The position numbers were made by a program, and so were the translations under genes. From assembly GCA_964030785.1 (NCBI GenBank), contig OZ034967.1, positions 45,878,033 through 45,942,032 on the forward strand: DNA of 64,000 nt, given 5' to 3'. Origin of the DNA: Siderastrea siderea. Its lineage: Eukaryota; Cnidaria; Anthozoa; Scleractinia; Rhizangiidae. The notes under the pieces were generated by a model. It saw only the letters and a program-made list of their open reading frames with translations, was not told where the DNA came from and made no database searches. Shown piece after piece: positions 1 to 12,889 of this stretch (positions are counted from its first letter, which is position 1; every line of letters begins with the position of its first letter).

Positions 1-448
1 TTGTTCTAGATACGTTTTCAATTACTCAGTGATGGTAAGCGGCGAAAAAATACAGAAGTTGCCCAGAGAGACCTACAGGCAGTTGCAAAATGTCGATAAA
101 ATGGACTTTTCCTCTAGAAATGCATTCTAGAGGGGAAAAAACATGAAAAACGTGATAGGCCACTGCTGATCCCCCTTCCCCGTCAATGTTGTTGCTTGTT
201 AGCTTGAATCAGTATATTACAAACTCATACAAGAGAAGGGGGGGAGGGTAGGTGTGTATTGACTTCGAGAATGTCAGAAATGATCGCCATTATAGAAAGG
301 GTCTCACAGTCTATTTGCAATTGCGCGTAGTTCCCTAAATAGGATTCAAAATAAAAACGAAGCATTAGTTCTGCGGGCTTTAATTTTCCTTTGAAGACAG
401 CATCAACGATGCACGTACGTTGCTAGAAGTTCGATACTTAAATAAAGT
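1..448. other. Intronic/flanking sequence with no recognised feature
   Basis: No exon matching the 182-nt partner expected after the exon at 532-685 was found here on the minus strand, so the next exon of the spectrin-repeat gene is probably left of the window. Confidence 0.5.

Positions 449-495
<47 letters not shown>
449..495. repeat. (GAT)n microsatellite
   Basis: About 15 perfect GAT/ATG trinucleotide units lie just downstream of the last visible exon of the spectrin-repeat gene, in its intron. Confidence 0.95.
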
Positions 496-531
496 TACAC
501 CGGCCTAGAAGTATGTCTTCAGCTCACTCAC

Positions 532-3500
532 CGTAATGTCATCCATTTGCTTCTTGAGTTCGTGTCCACTTGATTCAACAGCTGAAAATTTCTGGAGCGA
601 TTCCGAGTCGAGATCCTGAATGTTCTTTTCACATGACTTGAGAGACAAGTCAAAGGTTTCAAAGGCATCTTTTTTCTTCTCCAACCTGTTAGTGGCATAT
701 GGTTTATTTTTTGTTAACGGGCTGAATGAATTGGTAGGTTATGATTTTTCTGCACCCTGTGACTAAGCGTTATCCCACGCCAAAACCCATGCGTCATAGC
801 GTATAACATATGGAAAACCATATTATCGAAACCATAAACTGTAACTATGTTCTGTTGAGTTGGCATCACACACTGTGTTAACAAATGTTGAATATATGAA
901 AGAAATGAATAGGAATTCATTTGCTTCATGGATTGTGATCCTTTCGTAGTCTCGTAGGAACTCGCTAATTTTAATGTAAATACATGACTTTACCAGTTTA
1001 TGCAACTTAAATCCGGTGAACCTTTCCCCGTAAAAAAATGAAAAGAAAAAAACCTACGTACGGTACGGTGTACCTCTTAAAATAGCCAAAATTTAGGTTG
1101 TTATTAGCACCGAGTTCGGTGAGTGAAAACATGAGTGAACACGTGAATTTTGAAAACATAAAGGAAAACTCGAATTTTGAATGCTGCAAGAGTTTCTCAA
1201 ATTTCGTTCAGTATAAACTGGAGCCGCAAATGCATTTGCCAATACCACACACGTAGCAGTGCTCTACACTTGCTACAATGTAGCTAAGTCAAGAAGAGGG
1301 GAGTTTTAGTTCCAGATACAACGGGAAAATGAGGAAAGCGATATTTCAAGTCCCTTTGTAAAATTCTTACCGATTCTTATTGGCGATGTGCTCTCCCCAC
1401 AACTTTTCCCAGCGTGATTGCAGGTTATTCACTCTCTTTTCAAGGAATTTTCCGTCCGTGTCATCAAACTTGCCTTCATCTTTAGCTTTCTCGAATTTCT
1501 CCACTTCTGATTGGAATTCAGCTCTTGATTTCTTTAAACTTGCTTCGAAGCTCTGAAACACAAAAGGAACGTTTCAGTCTTGAAAAAGGTGTCATAAAAT
1601 ATTGCCCCCATTGGCCTGTTTTCATTGGAGATGGTGTTGCAATCCACAGAAAAACAAAAACTCACTCACCGTAAGGTCGTCCAGTTGTTTCTTGAGTTCG
1701 TCTCTGTTTAACCCAACAGCTGAAAATTTCTGGTGCGATTCCAAATCCAGATCTTGGATGGCCTTTTCACAGGACTTGAGAGACAAGACAAAGGTTTCAA
1801 AGGCACTTCTCTGTTTTTCCAGCCTGTTAGAGACATGTTTTCCATTATTGTACAGATTGTCAATGTGATTTGACTCACACGCAACTTATATGCGAATCCA
1901 TTTTCATCATGCGCATGTCTTCTTGTCGGGACGGTGTCGCCTGTGTGCCTGTGTCTATTTTCTGTCTGTATTGGTTGGGGTCGGTCTCTGGTAGGCCCAA
2001 CCAAGCAGGATTGGTTGAGTGGAGGGAACTAACAATGGACAGTCCATGAACCTCCAGAATGAGGTTTGGGTGTGGAACGTTAACCGGTCGCCCGACCCTG
2101 TTAAGAACCTCTCATGGTTATAGAGACATCCCGAAGCCTTATTTGCAGCTTGGACAAATGCCACCTTCGTAAGTATACCCCAATTCATATTACTTTTATC
2201 ACTGAATCAGCTCTTAAACTCGACTTTCATCTGGCGGTAATAGACTGCTCAGATCATGTTTCCTATTTTCTTATCTTGCAACGGAAATGTCAGAGGCAAC
2301 CGCTGAACTCTTCCTACAACTTACCTCAGTTTCTCGTCTTGGTATTCTTTGTTTGCTGTCATGACAACGCGCACCGGCTCCAAAGAAGAATTCAAATCCA
2401 TTGAGGTTGAGCTGGTGACGACTTCTGAGTCGGAATTCTGTTTAGACTGTAGGTTCTGAAGCGCAATAAAATTCAAAAAAAATTAAGAAGCCTGCTGAAG
2501 GCTTTCGGGCGGTGCGGAGGTAAGGAAAGGCTCTGCGGAAGACAAGGTTGTTGAGTTCTCGTTTTCTTCGTTTTCCGCCGGTCCTTCACCTCCAATAATC
2601 TTGCATATTATCCATTTTTACTGCATCGCTTCAGAGTTTTGTAGATCAATATGAGCTCATTTGTAGACATCGTCGGCAAAAAAATAATAATCAGGGAACA
2701 CATGCCAATTTCAAACTTCACAAGTTTTCTTTCCACAGATGACCTAAACCAAAGTAATCGCTTCTATTGTATTAGTGGAAACGCCAAAGAGCAACGCCGA
2801 CAGAAGGATCACTGCTGGTATTGAATCTGCGGCAACTTTTTGCAGGATTTATGGCAAGCAATTTTAAACCAAATGGCTACATTACGTTATCAGCTCGTTC
2901 GAAACCGCCTTTGGCAAATACATTATAACAGTAGATTACCCTTAACGCCATATCTTTTCTCTGTTGGATTTCACGTTTCTTTCGCATCGACCTATTCCTT
3001 CTAAAAGATGAATTTCTTCCCGAGCTGAATCTTCGTATGATAGAGTGCCTCTGCTTCACCATCCTCTTTCTCAGCCTGTTGACCTCTGCGTAAATTCTGG
3101 AAAGGTGAGAGATCAATAACTTAAAGCTGTGATTACACTAAACGCTTTTGCTATTTCTGCTGCTAATGCCAATATTAATGGTAATGCTGTTCCTAACGTT
3201 AATGGTATTTGTAATGCTTATGGTTATGTTTTTGTTTATGCTAATACTTTTACTTTGGCTGCGAATGCTGCTGGTGGATTTCTGCTTACACTTTTCACTG
3301 TATTCAACGTGTGCACAATTAAACGCACACGTAGAATACAATGAAAAGTGTAAGCGGAAATCCACTGTATTCTACGTGTGCGTTTAATTGCGCACACGTA
3401 GAATACAGTGAAAAGTGTATTCTACATGTGGGCAATTAAACGCACGGAGAACAGGACATGGAACTGCATAACAAGTTTGACAGGGCCTTGTTCACTACAG

Positions 3501-6500
3501 GTCAGACAGTAAACAATTAAATTTTGCGAATATATCCAATAGGTGATTTAATATCTTAATTTATAATGATTGATTTTATTTTATTTGGTTATCGAATAGG
3601 TAGCCGCTTTGGAATTATCAACAAATCACAAATAAAGAAACTGTACTAGCAATTTTCCATCATCCAAACTTAACCAGAAATACGCGTCAACTTTGTAAGA
3701 AATAATGCGCCTTGTGAGACTATTTGAGTGACATATGTGCTTGCTTTGTCGCATTTCGCATTACGCTACGATAAACTGAGCTTAATAAGGTTCAGAAATA
3801 ACTCTCGTTTCTCACCGGTCTCTACTTGCATTCAACCGGTTGTCAATCGACTCCCACTTTGCTACCAGAACATTGATCACCCGCTCCAACTCGTCAGCAT
3901 CTGTCTCGTCCAATCGACCGCTCTTCATGAGTGCAACCGCTGTGTCGTACATATTGTGCAATCTGGGCTTGGCTTTTCTGAAGTTGTCCAGGACGGTCTA
4001 GTGGAGGAAAATTAAAAAATTCACACTATAAGCAACGGATAGGATGACAAAGGCAAAGTTTCCAAAGTGATTGACCAATATATACCTGGTTTTCATGAAG
4101 CTGCAACCTCACTACACGAATGGTGGTCCCCAGCTTCTCTGGTTTGTCCGCATGAGCCTCGTATTCCATTAGCCACGAGTCTGCTATCTCAGAATTCTTC
4201 AGCCACAGATTCAACTTTGAGTATTCCATTTGCACCTCCGAAATGAACGCTTCGATACTGGAAAAAGTAAAACACAATTATTTCAAAACAGCGTTTTTGA
4301 CGCCTGAGTGGAACAGATTTTGGGTCGTCCACTTTATGTAACGCTTTTGTCATTATGCTAAGATCTGCAAACCTCGGTGGAGGTGTTTTTTCCCCGAAGA
4401 AAACCTGCACAGGAGCCAAAACGTTGGACGTTGCATGTTTTGTCTTAAGCATGTAGCAAGACAAGTGCCACTAAACATAGCGAACAGTAATTCTTAAATC
4501 ACACGAACTACCCAAAATGGTTGCGAAACAATTTGTTCAAGGCGGCATCATTGCAGTAGAACTCAGTCTCACTTTGTTCAATCGCATGCAAAGGCTGGGT
4601 TTCTCCTCACCTGCAAGTGGTGTTGAGGACTTCCTCGCCCAGTGCATTCCATCGAGAGATGGTCGTTGCGAGCTCCTGCCTTGTCTTTTCCTCTTTATTT
4701 CTGGGAATACGTCCTTCTTGCAAGCTTAATTTGACAAACGTCTTCACCTGATTAACTGGTTCCACTGCAGCTAAGACGTCAACGATCAAAGACTATGCAA
4801 CGAAAAAAACCAACACAATAGAACTTTAGTAATCATCTCATCTAAATAGGTCAGTGCAATGTCTATGTTAAGGTCTAGTTTAATCGCTTAAAACCCTTCT
4901 TCTTGAACATCTATCTAGACGAAGATCTCTGATTTAAAATTTATTTTAAGAAGTATAGTCGGTTACTTTGTCATTTACCCACATATTCCGTTTCGTTAAT
5001 CCTGTTTCTGATTGCAGAATGCACGAACGGCTTTCGGTTTAATCAGACTAGACAGAATTGCGTTCTTCAGGAAACTTTTTTGCCAGTTACTTCTAACAGG
5101 TACATGGACAACTGCATTCTTTGGGGGAATCCTAAACCTAACCAAAATTGGCCACAATCCCAAACGAATTAATCTTTACGAATTTACTTTAACGTTTATC
5201 AATCTTAAGAAAACCTAAAAGCGTGTACATGTAGAATAACATAAAATGCGTTACCTTGTAGTTTGCGATATCGTTTTCTATTTTCTCAAACTGAATGGAT
5301 CGTTTGGTTTTTCTTCTCTTCCCCACAGCAGCACCTTGAATTTTGGAATCTCTGCTGTTTTTCTGTTTTTGGATTTCCTGGAGTGCTTCCAAAGCCCTGA
5401 AGCAAAACGTCAAATTATAAAAAGAAAAGGGTGTTTTTAAAGCAAAGTTGTGCTGCTTGAAAGCAGAGTGTTTTTAAAACATATGGTGGATGAAGCAACA
5501 TGTTTGACAAAACTTGCAACTGCTTGGTTATCTGTCTTGTGTGATCGTACGGCTGAGGGAAGGTCTGAAAAGAGTTGCATGTTTCGACAACCTGAGCGGA
5601 ACTTGGTCATAGGCATTTATCATTAATTCCAAAGTCAAATTCCACATGCTCAGTACACAGGTTTTTACCTTTCAAGCTTTGTTTGCCCATCCTGTACATT
5701 CTTAACATCAACGTCCTCGCTTCCGCCATGTTCTCCATTTTTATGTGCCTTGAAGGAAGAGCTTTTACGGCTCTGTACAACAACAAAAAAGTACATCAGG
5801 TCATAGTGACACATCAAGAATAGCTTTTCGTTTATGAAAAAATATAAATAAGGAACCCGTTAGCTTGACATAAGGATGACGAAAATTCTGCACGCACAAG
5901 GGCAATTGTTTGCTGTTCAAGACCCTGAAACAAGTCCCGGCCAGTCACGTGAATTAGTTTTTTTAATACAAAATCTAGTTCTGGGACCACAATTTGGTCT
6001 CTGGTTTGAAATGAGGGCTGGAAAACGTCAAATTTGATTACAACCACTTGGAACTTGAAAAATCCTGTTATAATAAAGCTTCTATTCAACATTTTCTGTC
6101 TAGCTCCCCATTTGAGTTGCATTTCTATAGCCGCTATTAGATAAGGTTGTATTCCACAAATTTCTTCACTTACTGATGAATACAAATACTGCACATATTA
6201 AAAAACGTTAGTGAGAAAAACTATTTAGCCCATTAAAGCAAAAACAAATATTAACTAACCTTTGAGGCAAGTTCATCTGTAGAGAAATTTGGCTTCGATG
6301 CTCTTGTTTCGAGGGTCTTGAACGTGCGGCTTAACTTGGTAAACTGTTCTTTTAAATCCTCGTATACTTGCTTTGTATCGCTGAGAAAGAAAAGAAACGG
6401 TAAATCACTTGGAAACAACTGAGAAGGCGGATATCACTGTAACTTAGGGAGCTTAAGCAAACACGACGGCGACGGCTGATGAGAACGTCACAAAACAAAA

Positions 6501-9291
6501 GGTTTAATTAGCAAAACAATGACTCTGCACGTGCGATACAGATTTTGGTACATTTCTTTGCCGTCCTCTGCAAAACAACAACGTGAAATGACCAAATTCA
6601 AAGTTTTACGTAGAACGTTTACACACGACAGTGAATTTTCATTTTTCTACCTGAACTGTAATGCCGTCCTTACAAAGTCAGCTCCCTGATTGTTCGGCTA
6701 CATTAGACAGATTGAACGAGTTGAAACTATCGCAAACAAGTTTGATATTTTTGGAAGTCATTTTTAAAGTGACGTTTTCCTTGGCGTTGCCGTCGTGGTT
6801 GCTTAAGCTCCCTATTGTCACAGGACGGCTATCTCTGACACTGGTATCGCAAGGCTCAGTGAAAATCCGCACTACAACCGACTTTTTGAATGAGGCCAAT
6901 TTAAGGGGTGGTTCTGTCTCAGTGTACAGTTCCCATTCCACAGGTGAAAAGTACAGGCTCGCTGGCGGTGTTGCCGGTTTGTAAACAAATCGAGTACGCT
7001 AGTGTTCCCTGGCATACAAGATGTGTTTTAACCTGATTTAGGGCTAGAAGACACTGTTCAGCTTGTTTATATATTGGCAGTATTGGCAGTGACCTGTACT
7101 TGTCGCAATAGAATTTCTACGAATCGGCCGTAAACCCCATGTCAGGATGCACGTCCGATTCACGCTCCGACACTGTCGGACCAACAAAGCGTAGCGTGTA
7201 ACAATAGGTCGAGAGTTCACGATGGTTCACGAAAGTTGAAGGATATCAACCAGAGTTGTACCCTGGGTGCCAGAGGCTTTTCTTGCGCGGTTTCCGGTTG
7301 CAGCTTACTCGCGGCAAGCCGCTCGGCCTCCGGCCGATTTCTCCCAACGCTAGCGAGGAAAAACCTCTGGTACCCAGGGTACCAGAGTTGAATATCTGAA
7401 TTTAAAAAAATCCTATTAAGGGGCCGATTACATGAGGCGGGCTGGCCCGCTTAACCGGGCTGGCTCGGTTTGCCGGGATCTCGGCACGTCTGGGAAACAC
7501 ACTAAAAATCAACTTCGCGATTACATGAAAAAATTTCAGCCCGGTTAGCTGGGATGAAAATTTACCATGTAATCGCGATTGCCGGGCCAGCACTTTCTTG
7601 TCACTAAATTTCGCTTCAGAGCAAAATGGCTCACCAGAAGATCGATATTTCTCTTTCTACCTAACACATAAAGGTTTATCAGACCATAAAGCTACGTAAA
7701 ACTGAAAATGATACGCCAAAATAATGGATTAGCGAAAAAAAAAAATTTGATTCATACTCTTCGATGTAGCCATCTTTTCACACGACAGCTTCTAAATTTA
7801 GCCCGCCTCATGTAATACCGGGCTAAACAGCCATCTCGGCAGACAGAGCCAGTCCTTCTACCGAGCCAGCCCGGCTCATGTAATCGGCCCCTAAAATTGT
7901 GGCCATTGCAGTGAAGTTCTTTAGCTGTACGTTTCCTTGCTTTAATTGGTGCAGTTTGCTTTGCACCATTTTTCAAACAAAATGCGAAAGTTTTGTATTG
8001 TTTTGAGCTTTTACATGTTAAACCGCCCTTGAGAGTGAAAGACATAACCTCGGCAGAAGAATGCAACCACAAGGCGAAGGTATGGTCAATTTCTTATAAA
8101 CAGCAACCACACCTGAGCGATGAAAGGGAGTGCATTCAGAGATGGTATTTTAGTTCCCAGCATTGCAGGTCACTCTTTCACGCTCAGAGGACTGCTAACT
8201 TCTTAAAAACACTTTTTCAAGTGATCTTTACCTTGAACAGCCCTGCTTGAAGTTTGAGTCAATTTTATGTTTGGTGAACTGTTTTTATGTTTAATTAACC
8301 ATTCGCCAGAACAAATCTGTTTTGACGTAGCCGCTCAAGTGTAAAGCAGACCTTGTCAGACCTTTAAGGCCTTCAGTTGTGTTTCCATGCATTGGAGACT
8401 CTCGATTGACGCACTTTTGCATAATGCGAATTCTTGCTTTTCCATGGCTGAGATTTCATAAGCAAACATAAACTTACAGACCTCTTTTGCATTAAAGACG
8501 ACTTTTCGACGAGTTCGAAGTTTTTTTTACTTAGCCCAAATTGTCGCAATGCATTAAGTATATAAATTCGGAACCACTGACTATAAATCATTACATGCAC
8601 ACTTTCCCGCCGTTCCGCTCTTAGTTGACGTGAGAACAATCACGCAGATAAATCTCGAAGTTTGCCTTACATCCGCAATAATTTTTGCCCCAGGTAACGC
8701 ATGTTTGATCTTAATTATCAAAAACGACTCCTCCAAAATTGTCGGTTAATCGCTTGAGAATAAAGTTAACTTTCTTGTCAATATTTACTAAAGAGATGTA
8801 AAGAGTTTGCCTGCAATTAACAATTGTAGTTTTATAGGGTCTTTTCAATATCAAAACAAAAATAAAGAGAGAGAAAAAGACATCTGGAAGACACCAACTT
8901 ATTCCCAGTAATGTTGACGTTTAAGTGAAGGAAAACAACTGCCTTTCTTAAATAAGTTAGCTCAATATTTCTCAATTCAATGATATTTACTGTCGCTGTT
9001 TACATAAATATCGAACCAGTTAGTTTTAAACTGCACCTAAACGCCGGCTCTCTAAAATATCAGAAAACTACTGTTGAAGATAGGTGTAAGCTCAGTAAAA
9101 CCATCCTCGTGGGTGTTATTGAAGCGCCTTTTCCTTGAAATGTTTCCATGGAAAATCAAGATGTTAGTATGAAGCAAGCCGAGAGACCAAACATAGTGTG
9201 GCGTGTCATTAACGCCAATTTAGCATGTGCACACACTTTATAGAATGATATGATATTGCTAGGTTGTACTTTACCTCTTGTTGGAAGTCAT
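532..9291 (-). CDS. Spectrin-repeat / coiled-coil protein, N-terminal part (partial at left edge)
   Basis: Multi-exon minus-strand gene. Coding exons in transcript order are 9291-9275 (start ATG), 6380-6260, 5772-5669, 5396-5255, 4792-4611, 4257-4086, 3997-3816, 3096-2940, 2455-2325, 1823-1670, 1552-1371 and 685-532. Every junction has AG/GT sites, and phases agree throughout, giving 566 codons without a stop. The protein is charged and helical. Tryptophan-containing helices such as LQSRWEKLWGEH and VLVAKWESIDNRL are typical of spectrin repeats. A basic stretch rich in R, K and S (exon 3096-2940) interrupts them. Exons of 154 and 182 nt recur and together encode 112 residues, the size of one spectrin repeat. 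No CH actin-binding domain is visible at the start. Spectrin-repeat proteins usually link cytoskeleton to membranes or the nuclear envelope. A nesprin-, dystonin- or dystrophin-like identity is possible but not shown. The start is the first in-frame ATG in exon 9340-9275; the frame stays open upstream, so an earlier start is possible. Confidence 0.8.
3129..3447. repeat. Palindromic repeat element with degenerate TAATG-rich arm
   Basis: The left part is a degenerate short-period run of NNTAATG-like units. From about 3283 the sequence alternates between a segment reading CTTACACTTTTCACTGTATT and its reverse complement (3287, 3331, 3385), with GTGTGC/GCACAC cores between them. This is a palindromic array, not a gene. 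It sits in the intron between exons 3997-3816 and 3096-2940. Confidence 0.7.
6445..6814. mobile_element. Inverted-repeat (MITE-like) element, about 370 bp
   Basis: The left end reads TAGGGAGCTTAAGCAA followed by ACGACGGC. The right end is its reverse complement with one or two differences (GCCGTCGT...TTGCTTAAGCTCCCTA). No transposase ORF lies between. A TA target is possible but not proven. It lies in an intron of the spectrin-repeat gene. Confidence 0.75.
7259..7381. repeat. Short inverted-repeat element, about 123 bp
   Basis: It begins TACCCTGGGTGCCAGAGG and ends with the near reverse complement CCTCTGGTACCCAGGGTA. The middle is GC-rich. It is non-coding and intronic. Confidence 0.75.
7420..7891. 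mobile_element. Harbinger-like non-autonomous element, 472 bp, TAA target duplication
   Basis: Terminal inverted repeats begin GGGGCCGATTACATGAG and match over about 26 bp with one difference. The element is flanked by TAA at 7417-7419 and 7892-7894. A 3-bp TAA/TTA duplication is typical of PIF/Harbinger elements, which is the basis for the family guess. No transposase is encoded. A truncated end of the same family lies at 35679-35714. Confidence 0.8.
7892..9274. other. Intronic sequence, nothing recognised
   Basis: Short overlapping ORFs on both strands have no recognisable domain, and no splice-bounded exon was found that fits the phase of the spectrin-repeat gene. Confidence 0.5.
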
Positions 9292-9340
9292 CTCTATGCG
9301 AGCTTCTGAAGCAGCGCTTTCGCCAACCTTGCAAATCTGC
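9275..9340 (-). other. Exon carrying the proposed start codon of the spectrin-repeat gene
   Basis: The exon is bounded by an AG acceptor (9342-9341) and a GTAAAG donor (9274-9273). The in-frame ATG is at 9291-9289. Upstream codons are open (QICKVGESAASEARIE), so the part before the ATG may be 5' UTR or coding. Confidence 0.6.
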
Positions 9341-11050
9341 CTGTAGTTAAAAGACGAAGAGTGGCATACAGCACAATGAAAGTGAACTGACAGATTTCGA
9401 AGACAACGCGTCAAGTTAAATGAGAATCAATGAAGCTTGGAAGGAACTCCAAAAATGCATACATTTTCTTTGAAATCAAACCTCAATAAAAGACACACAA
9501 AAGAAATGTTTTAATTAGCTATTATTGCTAGACAGTGGTGATGACCTCTGTTGGCCTGTTGACATCAAATTGGATTTCGCTGAATAATAACTAGTGGATT
9601 GTACAACAACGAAATGTTTGTTCGCTTTCTTAAGAGATAGTCCTTGATTGACGCAATCCGAATGTTGACTCCAGCACTTTTCGGCTCTTAAGCGATGTTT
9701 CAACATTCAATATTAGTACCTTTTAAATATCTTGGATGAATAAATTGAGCACAGCACGTTAAAATATACAGAGATACGATGCAATTATAGTTCCATTATC
9801 AAACTTTTACAATAACGTAACAAAGAAGGTTACAAAGGACAACAAATAGCGCCTGATCGTGCGCGCATAACACTGGTTTTCACTTCCTGTACAATCCACT
9901 ATGACCGGTTATGAACCATACAGAAAACTACAAGCTTAGAAACTGTTCCACAAACTATCGTTAGAATCTATCCTAGGTCTGCGCTTTTTTTTTTTTGCAA
10001 TGATATTTTTGCGGTCTTTTTTTAAGTCCAATGATAACAAGATCCCATATCATAAGCAAAGTCCGCGGCATGCTCCTAATTAAAACACGCTTGGCACATG
10101 GTTACCCGACTTCATTTCAATGCTCATGTCAGGGCATGTACAGTACAAATCTCTGAACAGTCTTTTCTCGTATAAGCTGCACGATATTAAGCGTGGATGG
10201 TGGTCATACGGGGGGGAAATAAATTGAAGATATTACTATTGCGCCAAGTATTCCTCCAGCTGAGATAAAGACAATCATCGTAGTGGGATTCTAGAAAAAA
10301 AGTTCAAGGTCCAGCTAAAAATAACGGGCACAAATATAGATATGTTGATTTTCTTTCCTATGGAACATATAAATGTTTCGTCATAGATCAAATTTTTGAA
10401 GTATACTTGATGTCATCCAGCAGAAAAGGTTATAAGTTGGATCATTTGTAGTATTATGAACAAGAGCGTTTTAAGCCCCCTTTGCACTAGAAGCTAAATA
10501 GCCTTTTTAGGGTCTTGCTTCACAACGAATAGATGTTGCATTAGTCATCCAAAATGCAGAAACTAACTTTTGTTGAGGCAAAAAACGTAACATGGTTTGC
10601 CGGGAATAGTACCCAATGCCTAGCTTAAACGTCCATCTTTTCACATGCTAAACCTAATGCAAATGAGCAAATGTTATTGTTCGTGTTAATATGCATTGCG
10701 GTCGGTAATAAAAAGAAAAGTTTGAGCTTTGAACTAGGCCTAAAGTCGGCTGCAGCTTTCACGGAATTGTCTGTGACCAGCCATTCAAATAGCAATAAAG
10801 TAATGAAATTATTTTTACGCAAAAACCAGAACCTAGATGGCGAAGATTGCTAACTCCGATTATTCTAAAAAAAATTGCAAATCCAGTTTAAGTTCGTTAA
10901 AGCTCCAAACATTGCATCTTTTTAGCTACTCTCACGCCAAATGTCTTGATTTTCCTTAAAAATATCGCATGTAACATACCTAAAGCTGAACATCGGGTGT
11001 TTCGCTGCGCAGTTAAAAGCGTTAAATCAGTCCCTCGACGGTTTACTTAC
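9341..11050. other. Intronic sequence, nothing recognised
   Basis: AT-rich sequence with homopolymer runs near 9985-9997. I saw no coding exon, clear inverted repeat or tRNA-like motif. Confidence 0.5.
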
Positions 11051-11087
11051 CTGTTCAGAACGGCGCCTTCTTCAAGTCTCCGTTGAG
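11051..11087 (-). other. Probable 5' exon of the spectrin-repeat gene (37 nt)
   Basis: A short segment has a TTTTAG acceptor and a GTAAGT donor. Its open frame (QRRLEEGAVLN) splices in phase to the exon at 9340-9275. It has no ATG, so it is either a 5' UTR exon or an internal coding exon of a longer isoform. Confidence 0.45.
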
Positions 11088-11639
11088 CTAAAAGTCCACC
11101 AAAGCGACTAGTCGGAAGCTGAAATGACTAGCATCTTTAATTTCGGAATACTCTGCTTGCCACAAGTTACTCAGTGCGAAACAAACCTTTAACTGGGGTT
11201 AAAGTTTTATTGGTCGGACTATGCTACCGGTCGGATACTGGGCAACATACTGACTGTTATTTCACAAAATATTGAGAATACGGAGTCTGACTAAACTAAT
11301 TGCAGAGTACAATCTTTTAAATGATAGCTACTGGTGCAATATGGAAAATGTGGGTGCTACGATGTTCCCGTGTCTTGTCCTATGATTCTAAGGAGTCACG
11401 TGACCAACAAGCCGCCACATGCATGATAATGATGAAGCTCCTGCGATAGATGTGAAAGCTTTAGGTTCTTTGTAATTTTTGTCTTTGTGGAAACGATTCA
11501 GTGCAGGAATGAATAATCCGGAGATACGTTTTTGAATTTCGTTTCTTATAATGTATTATTTTGTTTCCCGTTGTCGTGTTTGTACCAGTAACGTAATTTT
11601 TACCGAGATTTTTTAAAGTGTAATCTCGAACCATTTCAG

Positions 11640-12400
11640 CTACTAACTCTGTCGTTAGTATCGAGGACTAGAGATCAGCTTTAGTCAATGAGCAAGGCCT
11701 TCGAAATGATACCGCACAATTTACATCTCGCAGACCCGCTGCGTGTGGCATTTATCCTAATTTGTCTTCTTCTAGAAGATCAACTCTGTAAAAAAAAACC
11801 CAGCATGTTGAGCTTGAAGATATTACTTCGATTGCACTTTCCATCTCTAAAGGGCTGCCACAGTGATGAGAACCAGGGCTATTGCTTTTCAAAATTTTTC
11901 TCAATGACGATTTTTGTGTTATAAAGCGAGCTCAATTGTCAAACCCAGGCTACGCTGATGACAATCTGTTGTAAGGTCTGTAATTAACGATGAACTAGCT
12001 GTTGCAAGTCAGTGGTTTGATGACAATGAGCTTGTACTTAATCTTAAAAAAAGTGAGGTTCTTGTCCTCTCGAACAATCCGATCTAAATTTCAGTATGAA
12101 TGCTAAAAAGGTTCACCACTGTTTCATCTTGAACTTTTACGTGCGGATATTGGAAATCCTCCATGCACATAATAGTTAAACTAAAGACCATTGAGAAAGT
12201 GGACAAACAATTGGATGTAATAAGTAGAGTGAAAAGAATGCTCCCTTTTCAACAAAAAGTGCTCGTGTAATTCATTCGTCATATCCTATTTTACTGCTTC
12301 ACCGACTGGCACTATTGTCCAAAGTCTGGTCACACAAGCTCGAAAAGCTGAGACACCCGTAAGGTATATTTACAGCGATCGATAGCCTGGTCGTGGGAAA
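11640..12400 (+). pseudogene. Decayed LINE reverse transcriptase relic (CR1/L2-like)
   Basis: Scattered pieces in shifting frames keep the order of a LINE reverse transcriptase. MSKAFEMIPHNL near 11688 resembles motif A. YADDN near 11950 is the catalytic box. ASQWFDDNELVLNLKKSE near 12005 is the segment that follows it. A degenerate C-terminal part is near 12270-12360. Frameshifts and stops are frequent, so this is an old copy. Confidence 0.65.
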
Positions 12401-12676
12401 TTAACTGAACGAACTTACTACGCTAGAACTGATTGACGCCTACAAGATGTGCTAATCTTGATTATTTAAAGCAGTCAGCAACCTAGGACACTAACATTCT
12501 TAAAAGGCACTAACTAGCTAGTCACGCCACAAGTTAACACCACCCACTACGGAATAAAATCAGTGGTGTTTACCCCCGGGTGAGCTCCGTTCAATGACGT
12601 CATTTAGACCATTAAAAGAAATCACTGCAAACACGTAAACATGACTACAACTAGGCTCTGGAATAAGTACTCTGTA

Positions 12677-12682
12677 TTTATT
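12677..12682 (-). promoter_or_regulatory. Candidate polyadenylation signal
   Basis: AATAAA on the minus strand, about 210 nt after the stop codon of the minus-strand reductase gene. Confidence 0.35.
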
Positions 12683-12889
12683 CTTTTCATTTCAGTTTTT
12701 CCAGTTACTTTCTTTTTTCTCTCGGTAAATTAGCATTATATTGCTAAATAGTTTTTGCTTACAACCACTTTGAATGGATATAATATCTTTGTTAATTTCA
12801 CAACTACATGTGCCAAAAGAAACAGGAAATCTTTCCATCAGCCTACGTGATACCTTGTAGAATAGTTTTCAAAACGTCTTTGGTTTGTA

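Noticed and set aside
3129..3387. Overlapping ORFs on both strands, including a hydrophobic one that looks like a membrane segment
   Set aside because: They are translations of a low-complexity TAATG-rich and palindromic repeat.
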